From assembly GCA_963556695.1 (NCBI GenBank), contig CAUWAG010000003.1:6696001-6760000 (forward strand): a stretch of 64,000 bases of DNA. The letters are read 5' to 3'. Below are positions 44,867 to 57,223 of the stretch, one piece after another. Origin of the DNA: Anthostomella pinea. Its lineage: Eukaryota; Ascomycota; Sordariomycetes; Xylariales; Xylariaceae. The notes under the pieces are model-generated. The model was not told the origin of the DNA, did no database searches, and saw only the letters and a list, made by a program, of their open reading frames with translations. How positions within the stretch are numbered: position 1 is the first letter of the stretch; every line of letters starts with the position of its first letter. A program made the translations under genes and the position numbers.

Positions 44867-47800
44867 ATGAGGGCCACTCAGGCTAGACCGGCTCTCGCCT
44901 TCCTGTCCAGCCTGTCTTCCGCCTACGTTTTAGCGGCCGAATTGGTTGTTCCTGGAGCAGATCAGTTGAACGGAACATGGACGTACCAGGGCTGCTACAC
45001 TGATGTTGGTCGGACCATCAATCAGGCTTCCATGTCCGACAACAGCATGACTATAGAGAAGTGCCTGGCGTTCTGTAACGGCCAAGGTTACCCCTATGGT
45101 GGAGCCGAATACTTCAGCGAATGCTGTGAGAGAGCCCTTCCTTCAATACAATACCTTTCAACTCCTAACAACGACAGATTGCGGCAACCAGCTGCACAAG
45201 GATGCGGTCGAGGTCAACGCAACAGATTGCACGACAGCCTGCTCTGGAAACAAGACCGAAGCATGCGGCGGTCCAAGCCGCCTGACCCTGTTCCACAACG
45301 CATTTATCAAGGGACCCCAGCCAAACGTCGGCATCGCAGACTGGACCCATATTGGTTGCTTCACGTAAGTCCATTGGCTGATGACCTCCGTGTCTGGCAC
45401 CAAGATATCAGGGGTTTATTGGTATCCAATCGGGTCTAAGGCTGAGACTATCAACAGTGAAGGTACCGGTGGTCGCGCCCTGACTTACGGCGCACCTCTC
45501 AGCAGTGACCAGATAAACGCGGCAAACTGCACCTCTGCATGCCAGGCCGCGGGTTACATTCTTGCCGGCACCGAGTATGGCGGTGAATGCTGTAAGTCTA
45601 TGCCTCAACGACTGACACTTGCCGCCGACTAACTCGCACCAGATTGCGGAAACACACTTGAAAATAACGCCACCCAGGCTGATTACGGCTGTATGATGGA
45701 TTGCAATGGAAACTCGTCCGAGATCTGCGGAGGCTCCAACCGCCTCAACGTGTACGATTTCAACATGCTGTTCCCGATCGCCGACAGCACCAACGACACT
45801 ACCACTACCCTGAGCAGCATGAGCAGCACCTTGGTCTCGCAGACGTCCTCATCCACGCTACCCCCTGCTGCTACCACCTCGATTGCTGCGTCAAGCAGCC
45901 TGCCTGCCACCACCTCAACAGTGGCTGCCGACCCGCCTGCGGTCACGACCTCGACTGCGGTCTCGAGTAACTCTCCTGCCACTACTTCGGCTGCTGATTC
46001 GAGTGACTCGCCTGCCGTTTCTTCAACTACTACTTCTAGCATTCCGGCCGTCTCCACCTCAACTGCTGCTTCCAGTGTTTCAGCATCCAGTGCTCCGGCA
46101 TTAAAGAGTGTGGAAGTCACGACCACTTCTACTTCTTCTTCGGCAACTCCATCTCCAACGGCTCCTTACCAGCCTTCTACTGTGGCCAATTACAACTTCT
46201 TTGGCTGCCAGACCGAAGCCACCAACATACGCGCGCTGAGTCTGTTTACCTACGCTGACGACACGATGACTCTGGAGTCTTGCCAGACTTTCTGCAATGA
46301 CAAGGGAACTACATACTTCGGTGTCGAGTACGGCCGAGAATGCTACTGCGGTAACAAGTTCGAGACCGGCTCCGTCAGTGCCCCTGCGAGCGACTGCAGC
46401 ATGCTCTGCCCCGGTAACAAATTCGAGTACTGTGGCAATGGTAACCGCCTGTCTGTATACGTCAAGAACGGAACTGCAATTGTATCCAGCTCCACAACTA
46501 CGGCTACGACTGCGGTTGGAACTTCCACTTCCACGGCAGCACCCGTCGCAACTGGCTTCCCAGAGGGTTGGACTGACCAGGGATGCTGGCAGGATGGCCC
46601 TAATGGCCGCATAATGCCTACGTTTCAGGCTCCCGATAACAAGCAGCTAACCCAGCAGAGCTGCGCCGAACTTTGCGACAGCAATGGATACACCGTCTCG
46701 GGCACTGAATATTATACTCAGTGTTTCTGCAGCAATGCGATCTATAACGGTGGCGTGGCAGGCAAGGACACGACCAAGTGCAGCACACCATGCAGTGGCG
46801 ACAGCACGCAAATGTGCGGAGGGCCCAGCTACTTGAGCGTAGTATCGAAAGGCACTCCTCAAACGTTCCAGCCCCCTGCCCCTCAGAAAGATGGCCTCAA
46901 CGGAACGTGGACGTACCAGGGTTGCGTTGAAGACAACATCGACCAGACGCGTACTCTCCCTTGGAAGATCGAGTTAATCGGCACCAACACTCCTGAACAG
47001 TGCTTGGGAATGTGCGCTGAATTTGGCTACGCGGCCGGTGGCATGGAGTACGGCGAGGAATGTTACTGCGGTGACCCCAGCGACGTTGTTGCTTCCACTG
47101 CCCAGATCAAGCCAGAGTCTGAATGTGCCATCGTCTGTGCCGGCAACGCATCTGTCATCTGCGGAGATGGAAATCGGCTGTCTATGTATTACTGGACCGG
47201 CACGACCCCCCTCTACACGTTCGACTACCCGCAAGGCAACGATGCCGGCTCCTACTCCAACCTCGTCGGTGGTGTTGTTACACCACTAATGACAATGCAG
47301 TCGATTACGGGCAAGGTCACTTTCCTCGAGAAGGGAGGCACTGGAGCAGCCAACAGCACCGGCGCGTACGAACTCGATCTCAGCCAAGTTGGCGATTTTG
47401 ATGCTGCCTGGAAGACGATGCACATCAAGACCGATGTCTTCTGTTCTGCTGGTCTCGTCCTCCCTGACAAAGCCGGCCGACAGCTGACGATTGGAGGCTG
47501 GTCGCTGGATTCGACATACGGTGTTCGCCTGTACACGCCCGACGGATCGGACGGCGTCAAGGGACCCAACGACTGGGAGGAGAATGTCAACACTCTGAAA
47601 CTCCAGAGAGGCCGCTGGTACCCTTCTGCCATGTTGATGGCCAACGGATCTATCCTTGTTGTTGGTGGGGAAATCGGATCTAACGACAAGGCTGAGCCGT
47701 CCTTGGAAATATTGGGCCCTGGAAGTGGTCCCTATATCAACATGGACTGGCTGGCTCGGACCGACCCCAATAACCTGTACCCATTCCTGGCTGTCCTTCC

Positions 47801-48764
47801 CGGCGGTGGCATCTTTGTCGCTTACTGGAACGAAGCTAGAATCTTGGATGAGGTCACGTTCGAGACCACCACGATTCTCCCCAACATGCCTGGTTCAGTC
47901 TCTGACCCTCTCGGCGGCCGCACATACCCCCTGGAAGGCACTGCTGTCCTCCTGCCACAGTACGCTCCTTTCTCTGATCCCCTGGGCGTGCTGCTGTGCG
48001 GTGGCTCCGATACCCACTCGGAAGCTCTCGACAACTGTGTCAGCACCTACCCAGAGGCTGCCAACCCAACGTGGACCCTCGAGCGTATGCCTTCGAAGCG
48101 TGTCATGAGCTGCATGGCCCCTCTGCCAGATGGTACCTTCCTGATCGCCAACGGTGCCAAGGAGGGTGTCGCTGGATTCGGCCTTGCCGATGACCCGAAC
48201 CTAAACGCTCTCCTCTACGACCCCTCCAAGCCCATCGGTTCTCGCATATCCATCATGGCCAACACCACTGTCGCGCGACTCTACCACAGCGAAGCGATCA
48301 CCCTCCTCGACGGTCGCGTTCTGATCACCGGCTCCGATCCCCAAGATGGCAAGCACCCCGAGGAGATCCGCGTGGAGGTCTTCACGCCTCCTTACCTCAC
48401 CAGCTCCAAGCCCCGTCCGAGCTTTACCATCACCAACAAGGAGTGGAGCTACGGCGAGCAGATCACCTTCCAGCTTGGCAGCGCTGCCGCCGGCAACATC
48501 CAGGTCTCTCTTCTCGGTGCCGTCTCCAGCACCCACGGCAACTCCATGGGCGCTCGCACCCTGTTCCCGGCCGTCTCCTGCGCCGGCACCACCTGCACCG
48601 TGACCGCGCCCCCTCGTGTGCACATCTGCCCGGCTGGCTGGTACCAGATGTACGTCCTCCAGGACGGCATCCCGGCCGTCGGCCAGTTCGTCCGCATCGG
48701 TGGCGACCCGGCCAAGCTGGGCAACTGGCCCCAGGTCGACGGCTTCACCGTCCCCGGTGTCTGA
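44867..48764 (+). CDS. Secreted copper-radical oxidase (AA5_1 glyoxal-oxidase-like) with five WSC domains
   Basis: Exons 44867-45125, 45178-45364, 45458-45591, 45643-48764; 1233 residues. Signal peptide at the start (LAFLSSLSSAYVLAAE). WSC domains at about 37-130, 142-237, 376-470, 501-592 and 612-712, each with the YQGCYTD / CYCG / CSGN / CGG-RLSVY Cys pattern; introns 1 and 3 cut the first two at the same point (EC-Y-CGN). A Ser/Thr-rich linker (about 245-375) separates WSC 2 and 3. The C-terminal oxidase keeps the radical-copper residues: Cys794 (DVFCSAG), Tyr853 (RGRWYPS), Tyr1074-His1075 (ARLYHSEA), His1158 (SSTHGNSMG). The family oxidises aldehydes to acids and releases hydrogen peroxide outside the cell; WSC domains bind wall glycans. 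Substrate untested. Confidence 0.93.
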
Positions 48765-51700
48765 GCTTAGGCACACAGACAGTCTATCACGGTTATTCTT
48801 CTCTTTCCGACGATGTATACGCTCGGAGTTCCCTTCACATACCTTCCTTATATACCTTAATCTATATACCTTAATTCTTACTGTTCATGATTTCGTGGTC
48901 ACGGCACATAGTGCTCAGGCAGGGTACTGGGATGGTGGACACCGGCGTCGAAGAGACATCAGCTGGGCACGAGCACGAGCGCTCTCTTAAGATGTCAACA
49001 GTTTAGCTACATGGCACGCTGTTTCGGGGCATTCTCGCAGACCAGTGGTTGCCGTTAGCGGGTCGGAGTTTGTAGAAGGCGTTGGGTATCATTTGGCTTG
49101 GGAATATTAGCAAAAGCGGAAGCCGAGGACTCAATGAGGATCTTAGTATTAGGGTTCACCATTCAATATTTCTTACATACTCATGAACATAGGGCTGAGG
49201 TCCTCATCATAATCATCCGTTCCTTAATCAAGTCCACCATTTACCTATAACCTTCATATTATTGATCATGATCGGAAGTATTAAATGTTTTCTTTAGAAA
49301 CCCGTTTATCTCTTACTTGGGTCGTTCACGCCTCCCAATCTCGTTGACAGGCAAGACAGTCTATTCGTCTCACCATCATCGATCTCACGTATTGTACTAT
49401 CGAGGTTGGCTTGCACAGCAGAGTAAATGTGTGTCTTACATGACAGCCCGAACCCTAAGAACCGCCCAATGAAGACACGGGAATCTGATGCGACCGAGAT
49501 ATATTCGCCTTCCGAACTAGCTTCGTCCCACCACGAGTGAAGCAGTGTAACCGCCACGCGGGCCGCAGCAGCGCCCCCGATCCCATAATTACATACACCA
49601 GAAGGGTGTTCATTGCCCAACTTGGTACTAGTATATTTCTAGATATCAAGGTCCTGGTACTTGCGAAGTAGCGACCTAGTCGCCTCACAGCTACCGTACT
49701 TCTCCATGGGCACCACTGAGTGAGTGACGCGTTCACCTCAGGCTGATGGCCATATAGACAGACCGACAGACAGACATACGGACAGGGAGACGGACAGAGA
49801 GACGGGCCTCGCGTATCTCTCCGCATGCCACGACGATAACGTCGTCCGTTGTCCCAGAGTCGGCGTGGTGGGTGGCTCCGTGGCTGCTCCCACAAGTCAT
49901 GTAGAACGGATGATTATATCTCATGTCATGAGCTACCGCCGTGTGTGTTAGGATGCCTGCATGTAGACTATCAGCGAACCCCCATACGCCTCGCGAGCAG
50001 CGATACCTTGCGCAAATAAGACCGTGATATCCGTCGGCGGGCCAGCTCGTGGGGATTAACCAAGGTCTAGGTATACGGACGAGCTCTTGTCATAACCCAT
50101 GGTCTTTATATACACGAGCCATGTTAAACGGCCCCCTCATACACGAGTCTTGTTGTTGCGGAACTTTTGCGCGTAACAAGGAACTCATAGAGTATGACGC
50201 TTAAAAACCTAAAGTATATAATGATGTTGCTAGATGTCGTCGGCGCAGAGCTGGGGCAGCAATGCAACAACCTCCAGCACCTTCTCTCAATCCTGCTTGC
50301 CAAAGCACTCCCTCACAGACGCCAGGGAAACGTCCAACCCAGATCGACCAGCTTCAACAAACCCTCTCTCACAAGATCCTGCGCGCGCTCCGGGCCTCCG
50401 ACGCCGAAATTGGCGGAAACCAGATTCTCAAAGTCGATATCCTTGCGCAAAGGAGGTGATCAATCCACTTGATATCTCCATCACTCGTCTCGAAGCATCC
50501 GTTACGTCCTGCTCTGGATATCCCGCACAGTCTCCGTGGCGCAAAGGCTCCCCCCTACACCTCAATGCGATACTACCTCACTGCTGACATAAGAAGCCGA
50601 GAATTCGCCCTGTGACACCTCGGTCATCCAGGCTTCATCCTTCAAAGACGCCTCAAGGGCTTAGCCGGCACCGCGAATCGCAGCCTCGACGGATCGATCT
50701 GCGCGGCACCGAGCGCTGCGCTGCCTAAGGCCCTGAAACATGGTCGTGCGTCTTCCTGTGTCACGTTGCAGCGATGATCGTCGTGGCGGCTTCGGCACCG
50801 CGTGCGTGCCATAGCAGAGGGATCTTTGGTGCACCAGGCACGTGGTGCGTGACGGACATGCATGTCCGGATGTACACTCCGACGGAGAAATACTTATTTT
50901 TAGCTACCTATCATGAATGAACAGCCACGCAGCGAAATGTCTCGTCATGATACTAGTAGTCGTAATGCGTAGTAATCTGCAACTTGCAACCCGCGAACTG
51001 GTCGCTGCTAGTTGCTATACGATCCCGTGGCCAACAGCATCGGCCCAGACTGATCATACTGATGGGCGAGTAGGATAGAACCAATAAGAACTGACATGCT
51101 CCAGGCATCCATTTTCAAGATCGAAGGATACGAGGCGGAAGCTCGCAGTCTGCGGTCAATCAGCAACACACCCACATACACATGGTGTTTTACGCTGCGA
51201 TCCTGCTGCCAAGTACATACCCAGCCGGTGGTCGGCGGATCTGAGTCGAATCCTCAAGCGAAGCAGATTCGGAAGGTGCGGATAACACAAGTAGGCTAGA
51301 TCACCATCGAGAACGCCAACGATAGCTTGGTTGGCTTGGTCTATCGTCTCCTGATTGTCTGTGGCCATCGCACGGGGTGCATCGGCTTTTGAGGAATATT
51401 GACAGTGGGATGACCGCCTCCATCCCATCCTGCTGATCCCTTCCCACTTGTGAAATACACGAATGGCGCAAAGTATTACCACTGCCTAGAAGTGCAGACA
51501 GCACCAGGCAAGGCGAACGACAGTCACTCCCCTATAGACTGCTTCTGGTGCGCAACCTGAACAAGCAAGGCAGACGTGGAGTTGGGGGTTGAGGGCAGCG
51601 CCGCCCCCATAATCGCCGAACCTGCAAGTCATGGAAGAACTCCAATCAGGTGATTTGTGATTCGCGCTGCCCAATAGGCGAGTTAGAGTTATGCAGCGGA

Positions 51701-52116
51701 AGAAAGCCACTAACACACCACTTGGGGGTTGGGGTCTCCCGCAGAGGACTGTCTCTCCCTCTCTGGGAGGGTAGGTCTCCTGCCTAACGCCTCAGCGTCG
51801 CAGTAGGATTCAGCCATGTTGCTCTTGTCAAGGACGCTCGCGAAAGGTGCAGTAATTTGGAGCTGTTTCGGGTAGAAACAGTTACCACCCAAAACACCAG
51901 CGACGAGTTAGTGATGGCTGTGGCAAATACGTTTCGTGCGTCGACTTCATGCAGATGGGGCTGACTGGCAAGGCAAGGCAAGGCGGCTGACCTAAGGGGC
52001 TGAAGGCGTACATAGGGGCGGTATAGGATCGGCCCTCCTTTTGCCTCGTCGTCAATACTCCGTGTTCTACGTTTCTCCTGTCGCGTGTTCCTAGATGGAG
52101 TCCCCTCTCCTGAACA
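48765..52116. other. 3.3-kb stretch without recognisable genes
   Basis: The first few hundred bases include the oxidase terminator. A GACAGACGGACAGAG-type simple repeat lies at about 49756-49804. A frame at 50234-50587 (MSSAQSWGSNATTSS) and an overlapping one at 50262-50459 (MQQPPAPSLNP) have codon-like composition but no recognisable family and overlap each other, so neither is called. No RNA gene was spotted. Confidence 0.5.
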
Positions 52117-54319
52117 ATGTCGGATCGCGACGTTACCCTATCTTCATGCAGTTTTGACTCGCGCTCCACCACCGACTCTCCCTATGGCTACCGACCCAGC
52201 GCCTCCGGCAATGCCATCTTCGCGATCATCTACGTCCTGGCCCTGGTCGGCTGTCTGGCGTACTCGATCCCCGGAAGGAAGTGGCCCGCGTTCGGCATAC
52301 CGATTTGCGTAGCTTGTGTCTTCGAGGCTGTCGGGTTCGGCATACGGCTGGGCAGCTCGTTCGATCCATGGGACGTGAGGTTGTTTGCCGTGTCGACGGC
52401 TTTCACTGCTGTCGCTCCCGCGTTCGTGGCCGCAGGGTAGGCAGGCAGCCGGGTTCAAGTCCATGATGGAAATGTCGCTAATGAGCTGTAGACTATACTC
52501 GACGCTCAATAAAACAGTCAGCATCCTAGGCGTCGAACACTCGCTGATCAACCCGGCGAGATATCCATGGCTCATCGGCATAGACGCGACAGGGGTGGTT
52601 ATCCAGCTCGTCGGTATCATAGTCACATTCGCAGACGTATCGACAGCCACAGGCCTTGGACCTAATACCAAGAAGGGGACGCCAATCATCGCCGCCGGAA
52701 CAGGACTTCAGGCGCTCTCGTTGATATGTTTCCACGTGCTGTTCGCAGTGGTGGCCTTCCAGGCAGCCGTAGCGCACCGCCAGTTTGGATACACGACCTT
52801 CCATTCTCAACACGGGTTTGTGACGTTAACTCGGAAATTCAAAGTCTTTCTCGCCATGCTGATAGTGTCTTCCATCTGCTTGTTGGCAAGGGCAGTCTTC
52901 CAAACGACACTCCTCGGGGCTGGATTCGGTAGCAATATCGCGAGAATCGAAGCTCTTTTTCTTGCGTTTAATGGTTTTCTTGTCGCGGAACCCATTATCG
53001 GACTGGTCATCGCGCACCCTGCGAGTTACCTGCAAGACGGCGTGAAGCAGAAGCGGCGCAACCGAAGCGCTCAGATTTCACAGATGGTCGCAGCACCTCG
53101 AGACGGCCATTCGAAGCGTTCTCGGAGTACGCAATACTTCGCCGTACCTCGATATAATCACCCTGACAGTACCCAAACCATGCAAACCTTCGTTGCAGCG
53201 CCTCCAAGAAGCTTTCTCACTAGCCCCCTACCCCCTCCGACTCCGTCGACTCTTGGAGATATACAAGGACCAATTCCAGTGCCTCGAAGTCATTACGCCA
53301 AGAATATCCCTAGTCTCCCAGACAGAGATGACGGCCAGCTCCCTCCACCTCTGAGCCGTACTCCCAGCAACAAGCCGGGCTTCTTCGAAGTACCCCAAAG
53401 TCGGGCATCGAGTGCCCCTAGCCCGCAAGGCACACAAGGCCCCGTCATCATACCTCGGGCCGTTATTGCGGGTAAACCTCCCATGCCTCGACGTGACCAG
53501 AGCCCCCTCGATATCCCCCGAAGCCGCCTCGCGAGTCGTCCATCCACTCTTCGAAACGAGCAAGACATGACCACAATTCTCCGGAGCTGCTTCGCGGGCA
53601 GTCCTTCCGCTCCCGAAAGCGCACAAGGTTCTCCCTTTATACCACAAAGCCGATTTGCGAGGAGTCCTCATACTACCGGGGACGCAGAGAGCTTCCTGGT
53701 ACCTCACATCCGTCCCACGAGCGATCCACCAACTCCTCAAGCCGAGCGAGGTTATCTTTTAATACCTCAAAATCCATATGCGGCTAGAACCTCCACTCCT
53801 CGCCCCGAGAAAGGTCCTCCCACGATGCCTCAGGGCCTCTATGCGAGTGAACCAACCACCGCGCACCAGGAGCAAAGTCCTTCCACGATGCTTCGAAGCA
53901 CGTATGCGAGTAGTATACCAACTACTCCGCGTCAAGAACATGTATCTCAGGTTATGCCTCAAAGTCTATATTCGGTTAGATCTTCCAGTTCCGTATACGA
54001 CGACGACTCCCCCACGATACCTCGAAGTCCCTATGCGAGGAGTACCTACTCGAGGAAGAGTACACATTCGAGCATGCCTATCACTCATCGAATCGCAGAA
54101 ACTGTCCGTGCTGTGCCGCAGATGCGTCAGGCGGGCCTTCCTTCCAATCCTCGAGATAGGCAAGCCTCGCCTCCAGTGGCTCAAAATCGGAAAGCGACCA
54201 GCACCGCCAGTCGTCGGCACGGGCAGAGTTTTGTCGCGTTACCACAGAGTGGGGGCAAGACGAACAACCGTCATGGGCAGGCGGTGATGGCCTGGGATTC
54301 TTCAATGAGCTTCATATAG
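52117..54319 (+). CDS. RTA1-like membrane protein with a long 21-residue-repeat tail
   Basis: Exons 52117-52436 and 52492-54319; 715 residues; intron GTAGGC to CTGTAG. Residues about 28-290 form the RTA1-like core with about seven hydrophobic segments (NAIFAIIYVLALVGCLAY, WLIGIDATGVVIQLVGIIV, VFLAMLIVSSICLLARAVF) and the family stretch RAVFQTTLLGAGFGSN followed by IEALFLAFNGFLVAEPII. RTA1-like proteins are fungal plasma-membrane proteins tied to lipid translocation or resistance to toxic compounds (yeast Rsb1, Rta1). From about residue 370 the tail is a tandem of about 12 units of 20-22 residues on the pattern [IVM]P[RQ]SxYAxxPxTPxxE, rich in Pro and Ser. The tail is probably cytosolic and disordered. 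Confidence 0.85.
53480..54070 (+). repeat. Coding 63-base degenerate tandem repeat
   Basis: Anchor motifs ([IVM]P[RQ]S) in the encoded protein fall at about residues 428, 449, 470, 491, 511, 532, 553, 574, 596 and 617, a spacing of 20-22 codons. Units differ at many positions, so the array is old or diverging rapidly. Confidence 0.8.
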
Positions 54320-54468
54320 GACAACGCCGTGTGGACACAGTCGAGAAACTGGCACCGACGAAATTTAAATCATAGTGCAACTGCTCTCGCGTCTTAGTGG
54401 TTTTGTTTCCTGACTGAATCGGTTTAGCCAAAAGCCCACATAAGCTTGTGCGATTAAGACCCTAGGCG

Positions 54469-55609
54469 TTAAGCGTACCCGTTCATTTGGTCCATCGCCT
54501 GGTCGTTCGCGTGTTTGTTTGTGAGATTGCTCATGAGACCCTTCGTGAGATCGTTGGTGAGATCGTTGGTGAGATCGTTGGTGAGATCGTTGGTGAGATC
54601 GTTGGTGTGATCCTTCGTGAGGTCGGTGGTGATATTGGTGGTGAGGTCGGTGGTGAGGTCGTTGGTGAGGTCGTTGGTGAGGTCGTTCGTAGAGTCATCA
54701 ATAGACTCGTCCATAGGCTCGTTGTTCTGCTCATTCGTGGCCGCTGGAATATAGGTAACCATTGCTTTACTGGCCCCTTCGACACAATACTGGACAACCT
54801 CAATCTTGGTGCCATCAGGGGCTAGCTTAGCAATCTGTCGTAGATCACTCGTGCGAGGCAGATAAAGTGCGTGATCCATCAGTCGGTAGGCCACGCGGAG
54901 TTTTTCGAGGTTGTACGGTTCCATAAAGTTTAGGTTGAATATCTCGTCAGTCCGGTAACCCGGACCACCCCACGGCGGCGATGCGAACACGGCTGTCGTA
55001 GCTATGTCAACTCGGAGGTCCGACTCAAGCTTGCCGGGCGTATTTGTCAGCAGCTCCATGAACTTGAAGCTGTCGCCGAGAACCCATGTGATGTCGTCGG
55101 CAACGCCATATAGGGAGGCGTTGTGTTGCGCGCAGGCGAGCGTCGCTGCGTCTAGCTCGATCGCTATTACTTTGTCCCAGCGTTGCTTTCCGCTCTCTCC
55201 CTCCGTAGCGAGGGCTAGACTGATGGAGTTTGCGCCTACACCGGCAAACGCATCTATCACGGTGCGTTTGTTGGAGCTGACAATAGTGGAAAGTTCCTCG
55301 GCAATGCATCTACTGTATGTTAGGATGTACCTTGTGAGACATTGGACTATGGGTGGCACTTACATCGCGACAGGTTCGGGGGTCACGCCAAACCAGGCGT
55401 CTTGGGTCATGTATATACCATCATCGTAGTAGGGAAATATCGTGTACCGCTGTTGCCAGTATCTAAGGAGTTGACTTCTGTCAACATCGCAAAAGCAATA
55501 GAAAAATTCGAGTGGTTTGCACTTACTTCTGCAAGTCCCAGGGCACCTCGCCAAGATGAGTCCAGTGGTGACATTCGTCGGTCAACGGGAGAGTCTTGAC
55601 TTGCTTCAT
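54469..55609 (-). CDS. Trimethylguanosine synthase (TGS1-like cap methyltransferase)
   Basis: Exons 55609-55527, 55462-55364, 55312-54469; 341 residues; introns GTAAGT to CTTAG and GTAAGT to TACAG. TGS1 converts the m7G cap of snRNAs and snoRNAs to trimethylguanosine in the nucleus. Seen: the N-terminal KYWQQRYTIFPYYDDGIYM and WFGVTPEPVA segment typical of TGS1; the SAM site DAFAGVGANSISLAL; acidic strand VIAIELDAATLACA; and the catalytic SPPWGGPGY. After the fold ends near residue 255, a tail of about 15 tetrapeptides (TNDL and variants) follows, encoded by a 12-base minisatellite. The catalytic part looks intact. Confidence 0.92.
54535..54712 (-). repeat. 12-base minisatellite within TGS1
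   Basis: On the plus strand a run of GTGAGATCGTTG and then GTGAGGTCGGTG-like units. Read in the gene it gives TNDL, TTDL, TKDH, TTNI variants. The five units at about 54547-54606 are almost identical, suggesting recent slippage. Confidence 0.85.
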
Positions 55610-55983
55610 ACTGTCGTCTCTGATATGGTAGGTCGAAAATTGCCAAGAATCTCGATCCCGTACAACTTTTGTCCGATATGAAGAGAACAATGGTTATGAT
55701 AGTGCTGTTGCTGACGTGCCTGAGATGAAGATGCACAGGTGAACGAGGCTGCAGTTGACAATTCTAGATGGCACTCTAATGGTGGCCCACTTCGGTGCAG
55801 CTGGCGGCTAGCTTGGACCCCCATCAGCTCCTGTAAGGCTGAGCGCGTGAAATGACAGCTTGCTTTCCACGACCACGACCACCAACCGAATCCTATCGCA
55901 GCATGTACGATTAGCCACACGGACGGTTTGGACCACGCCATCCAACACAGGAACCACAGACACCACAGTACGAAACCACCACA
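55610..55983. promoter_or_regulatory. Divergent promoter region TGS1/GRASP
   Basis: 374 bases between divergent starts; no other gene fits. A shared regulatory region is inferred from position only. Confidence 0.5.
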
Positions 55984-57223
55984 ATGTTCAATGCCCTAAA
56001 CCGATACCTGTCCCGCCTCGACGGCGACGCGCGCCCTCAGCGGGCCGAAGGGGGCAACGAGTACGGGTTCCAGGTCCTGCGCAACACGAATCTCGAGCTC
56101 GCCGTGGAGCCATGGTTCGACTTCATCGTTGGGATAAATGGGCGCATGATTGTATGGGAACCCAATGCGATATCTACAAGTCGAGAAACGGCAGGACTGA
56201 CGTTAAAGGGCAGGACAACCCCGACCCGCGGCTCTTCGCGCAGGAGGTGCGTAACTGCGCCGGCGGAAGTGTAGCCTTGGGACTATGGAGCGCAAAGGTA
56301 CGGCTCAGCTACCCAGCCACCTAAGGGCCTACGAACCTAGCTAACCACACCGTCCACAACAACAGGGCCAGCGAATCAGAGTAATGCACATCCCCGTCCC
56401 GTCCGCCAGCGGCTCGCTCGGCCTCTCGCTGCAATGGGCGCCACTCTCGCTCGCGTCGACCATCTGGCACGTGCTCGACGTGCCGGCCAACTCGCCGGCC
56501 GACGTGTCGGGCCTGCTGCCCTACAGCGACTACATCCTCGGCACGCCCGACGGCACCCTGCACGGCGAGAGCGGCCTGGGCGAGCTGGTCGACGACTACA
56601 TCGGCCGCCCGCTGCGCCTGTGGGTCTATAATAACGAGTACAACGTCACGCGCGAGGTCGAGATCGTGCCGAGCCGCGAGTGGGGCGGCGAGGGCGCCCT
56701 GGGCTGCGTGCTCGGGTACGGCGCGCTGCACCGCCTGCCGGCGCCCCTCGACGAGCCTGTTAATGCGCCTGGCGAGACTATGTTCGATATGATGGGGGGA
56801 GGCGGCAACGACGGTGGTTACGGCGGCCCTGTCTCGGCGGCAGACCAGTTCGCGGCGCTGAGCTCGCCGGTCGATCCCGCGGGCACGTTCGTCCCGGCCA
56901 CGGAGGGAGTGGGAGGCGCACCATCGTCGGATTTCCTCGTCCCCGCGCAGTTGGTGGGCACGCCGCCACCGCCGTCGGCTGGCGCACCGCCAAGAGGCAA
57001 GAAGAAGGAGAGGCACGGGCATGGGCATAGTCCAAATAGGCTGATGGATGACTACTTTGCGGAAGAGGAGCAGAAGAGCAAGGCATTAGATGGAAACATA
57101 TCGGCGAGCAGGACACCACCTCCGCCGCCACCTAAAGCAGGCGGTGGACCACCGAGAGCACCACCCAAGGCGGAAGAAGCAAAGCCGGAGGGCGGCAACG
57201 ATGGTGATGATGGTGTTGACTAG
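55984..57223 (+). CDS. Golgi reassembly-stacking protein (GRASP/Grh1)
   Basis: Exons 55984-56151, 56214-56297, 56366-57223; 369 residues. Intron 1 runs from GTATGG to GGGCAG (acceptor after 56213), which is the only choice that keeps the conserved MI-DNPDPRLFAQEVRNCAG junction. The two PDZ-like GRASP domains are clear: WFDFIVGINGRMI, SVALGLWSAKGQRIR, then VPSASGSLGLSLQW, HVLDVPANSPADVSGL, SDYILGTPDG, LVDDYIGRPLRLWVYN. The tail is Pro/Gly-rich, low complexity. Fungal GRASP acts at ER exit sites and early Golgi and in unconventional secretion. The N-terminus starts MFNALNRYLSRLD rather than the myristoylated Gly of animals, as usual in fungi. Confidence 0.93.

Noticed and set aside
48201..48776. 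191-residue minus-strand frame
   Set aside because: Antisense shadow of the highly codon-biased oxidase exon; no independent signals.
50234..50587. 117-residue frame and overlapping 65-residue frame as genes
   Set aside because: They overlap in different frames, show no known family and no linking splice signals.
54487..54825. Plus-strand frame with VGEIVGEIVGE repeats
   Set aside because: It is the complement of the TGS1 minisatellite; the minus strand carries a full methyltransferase with intact motifs.
56321..57028. 235-residue Arg-rich minus-strand frame
   Set aside because: Antisense of GRASP exon 3, which has a clear family match.
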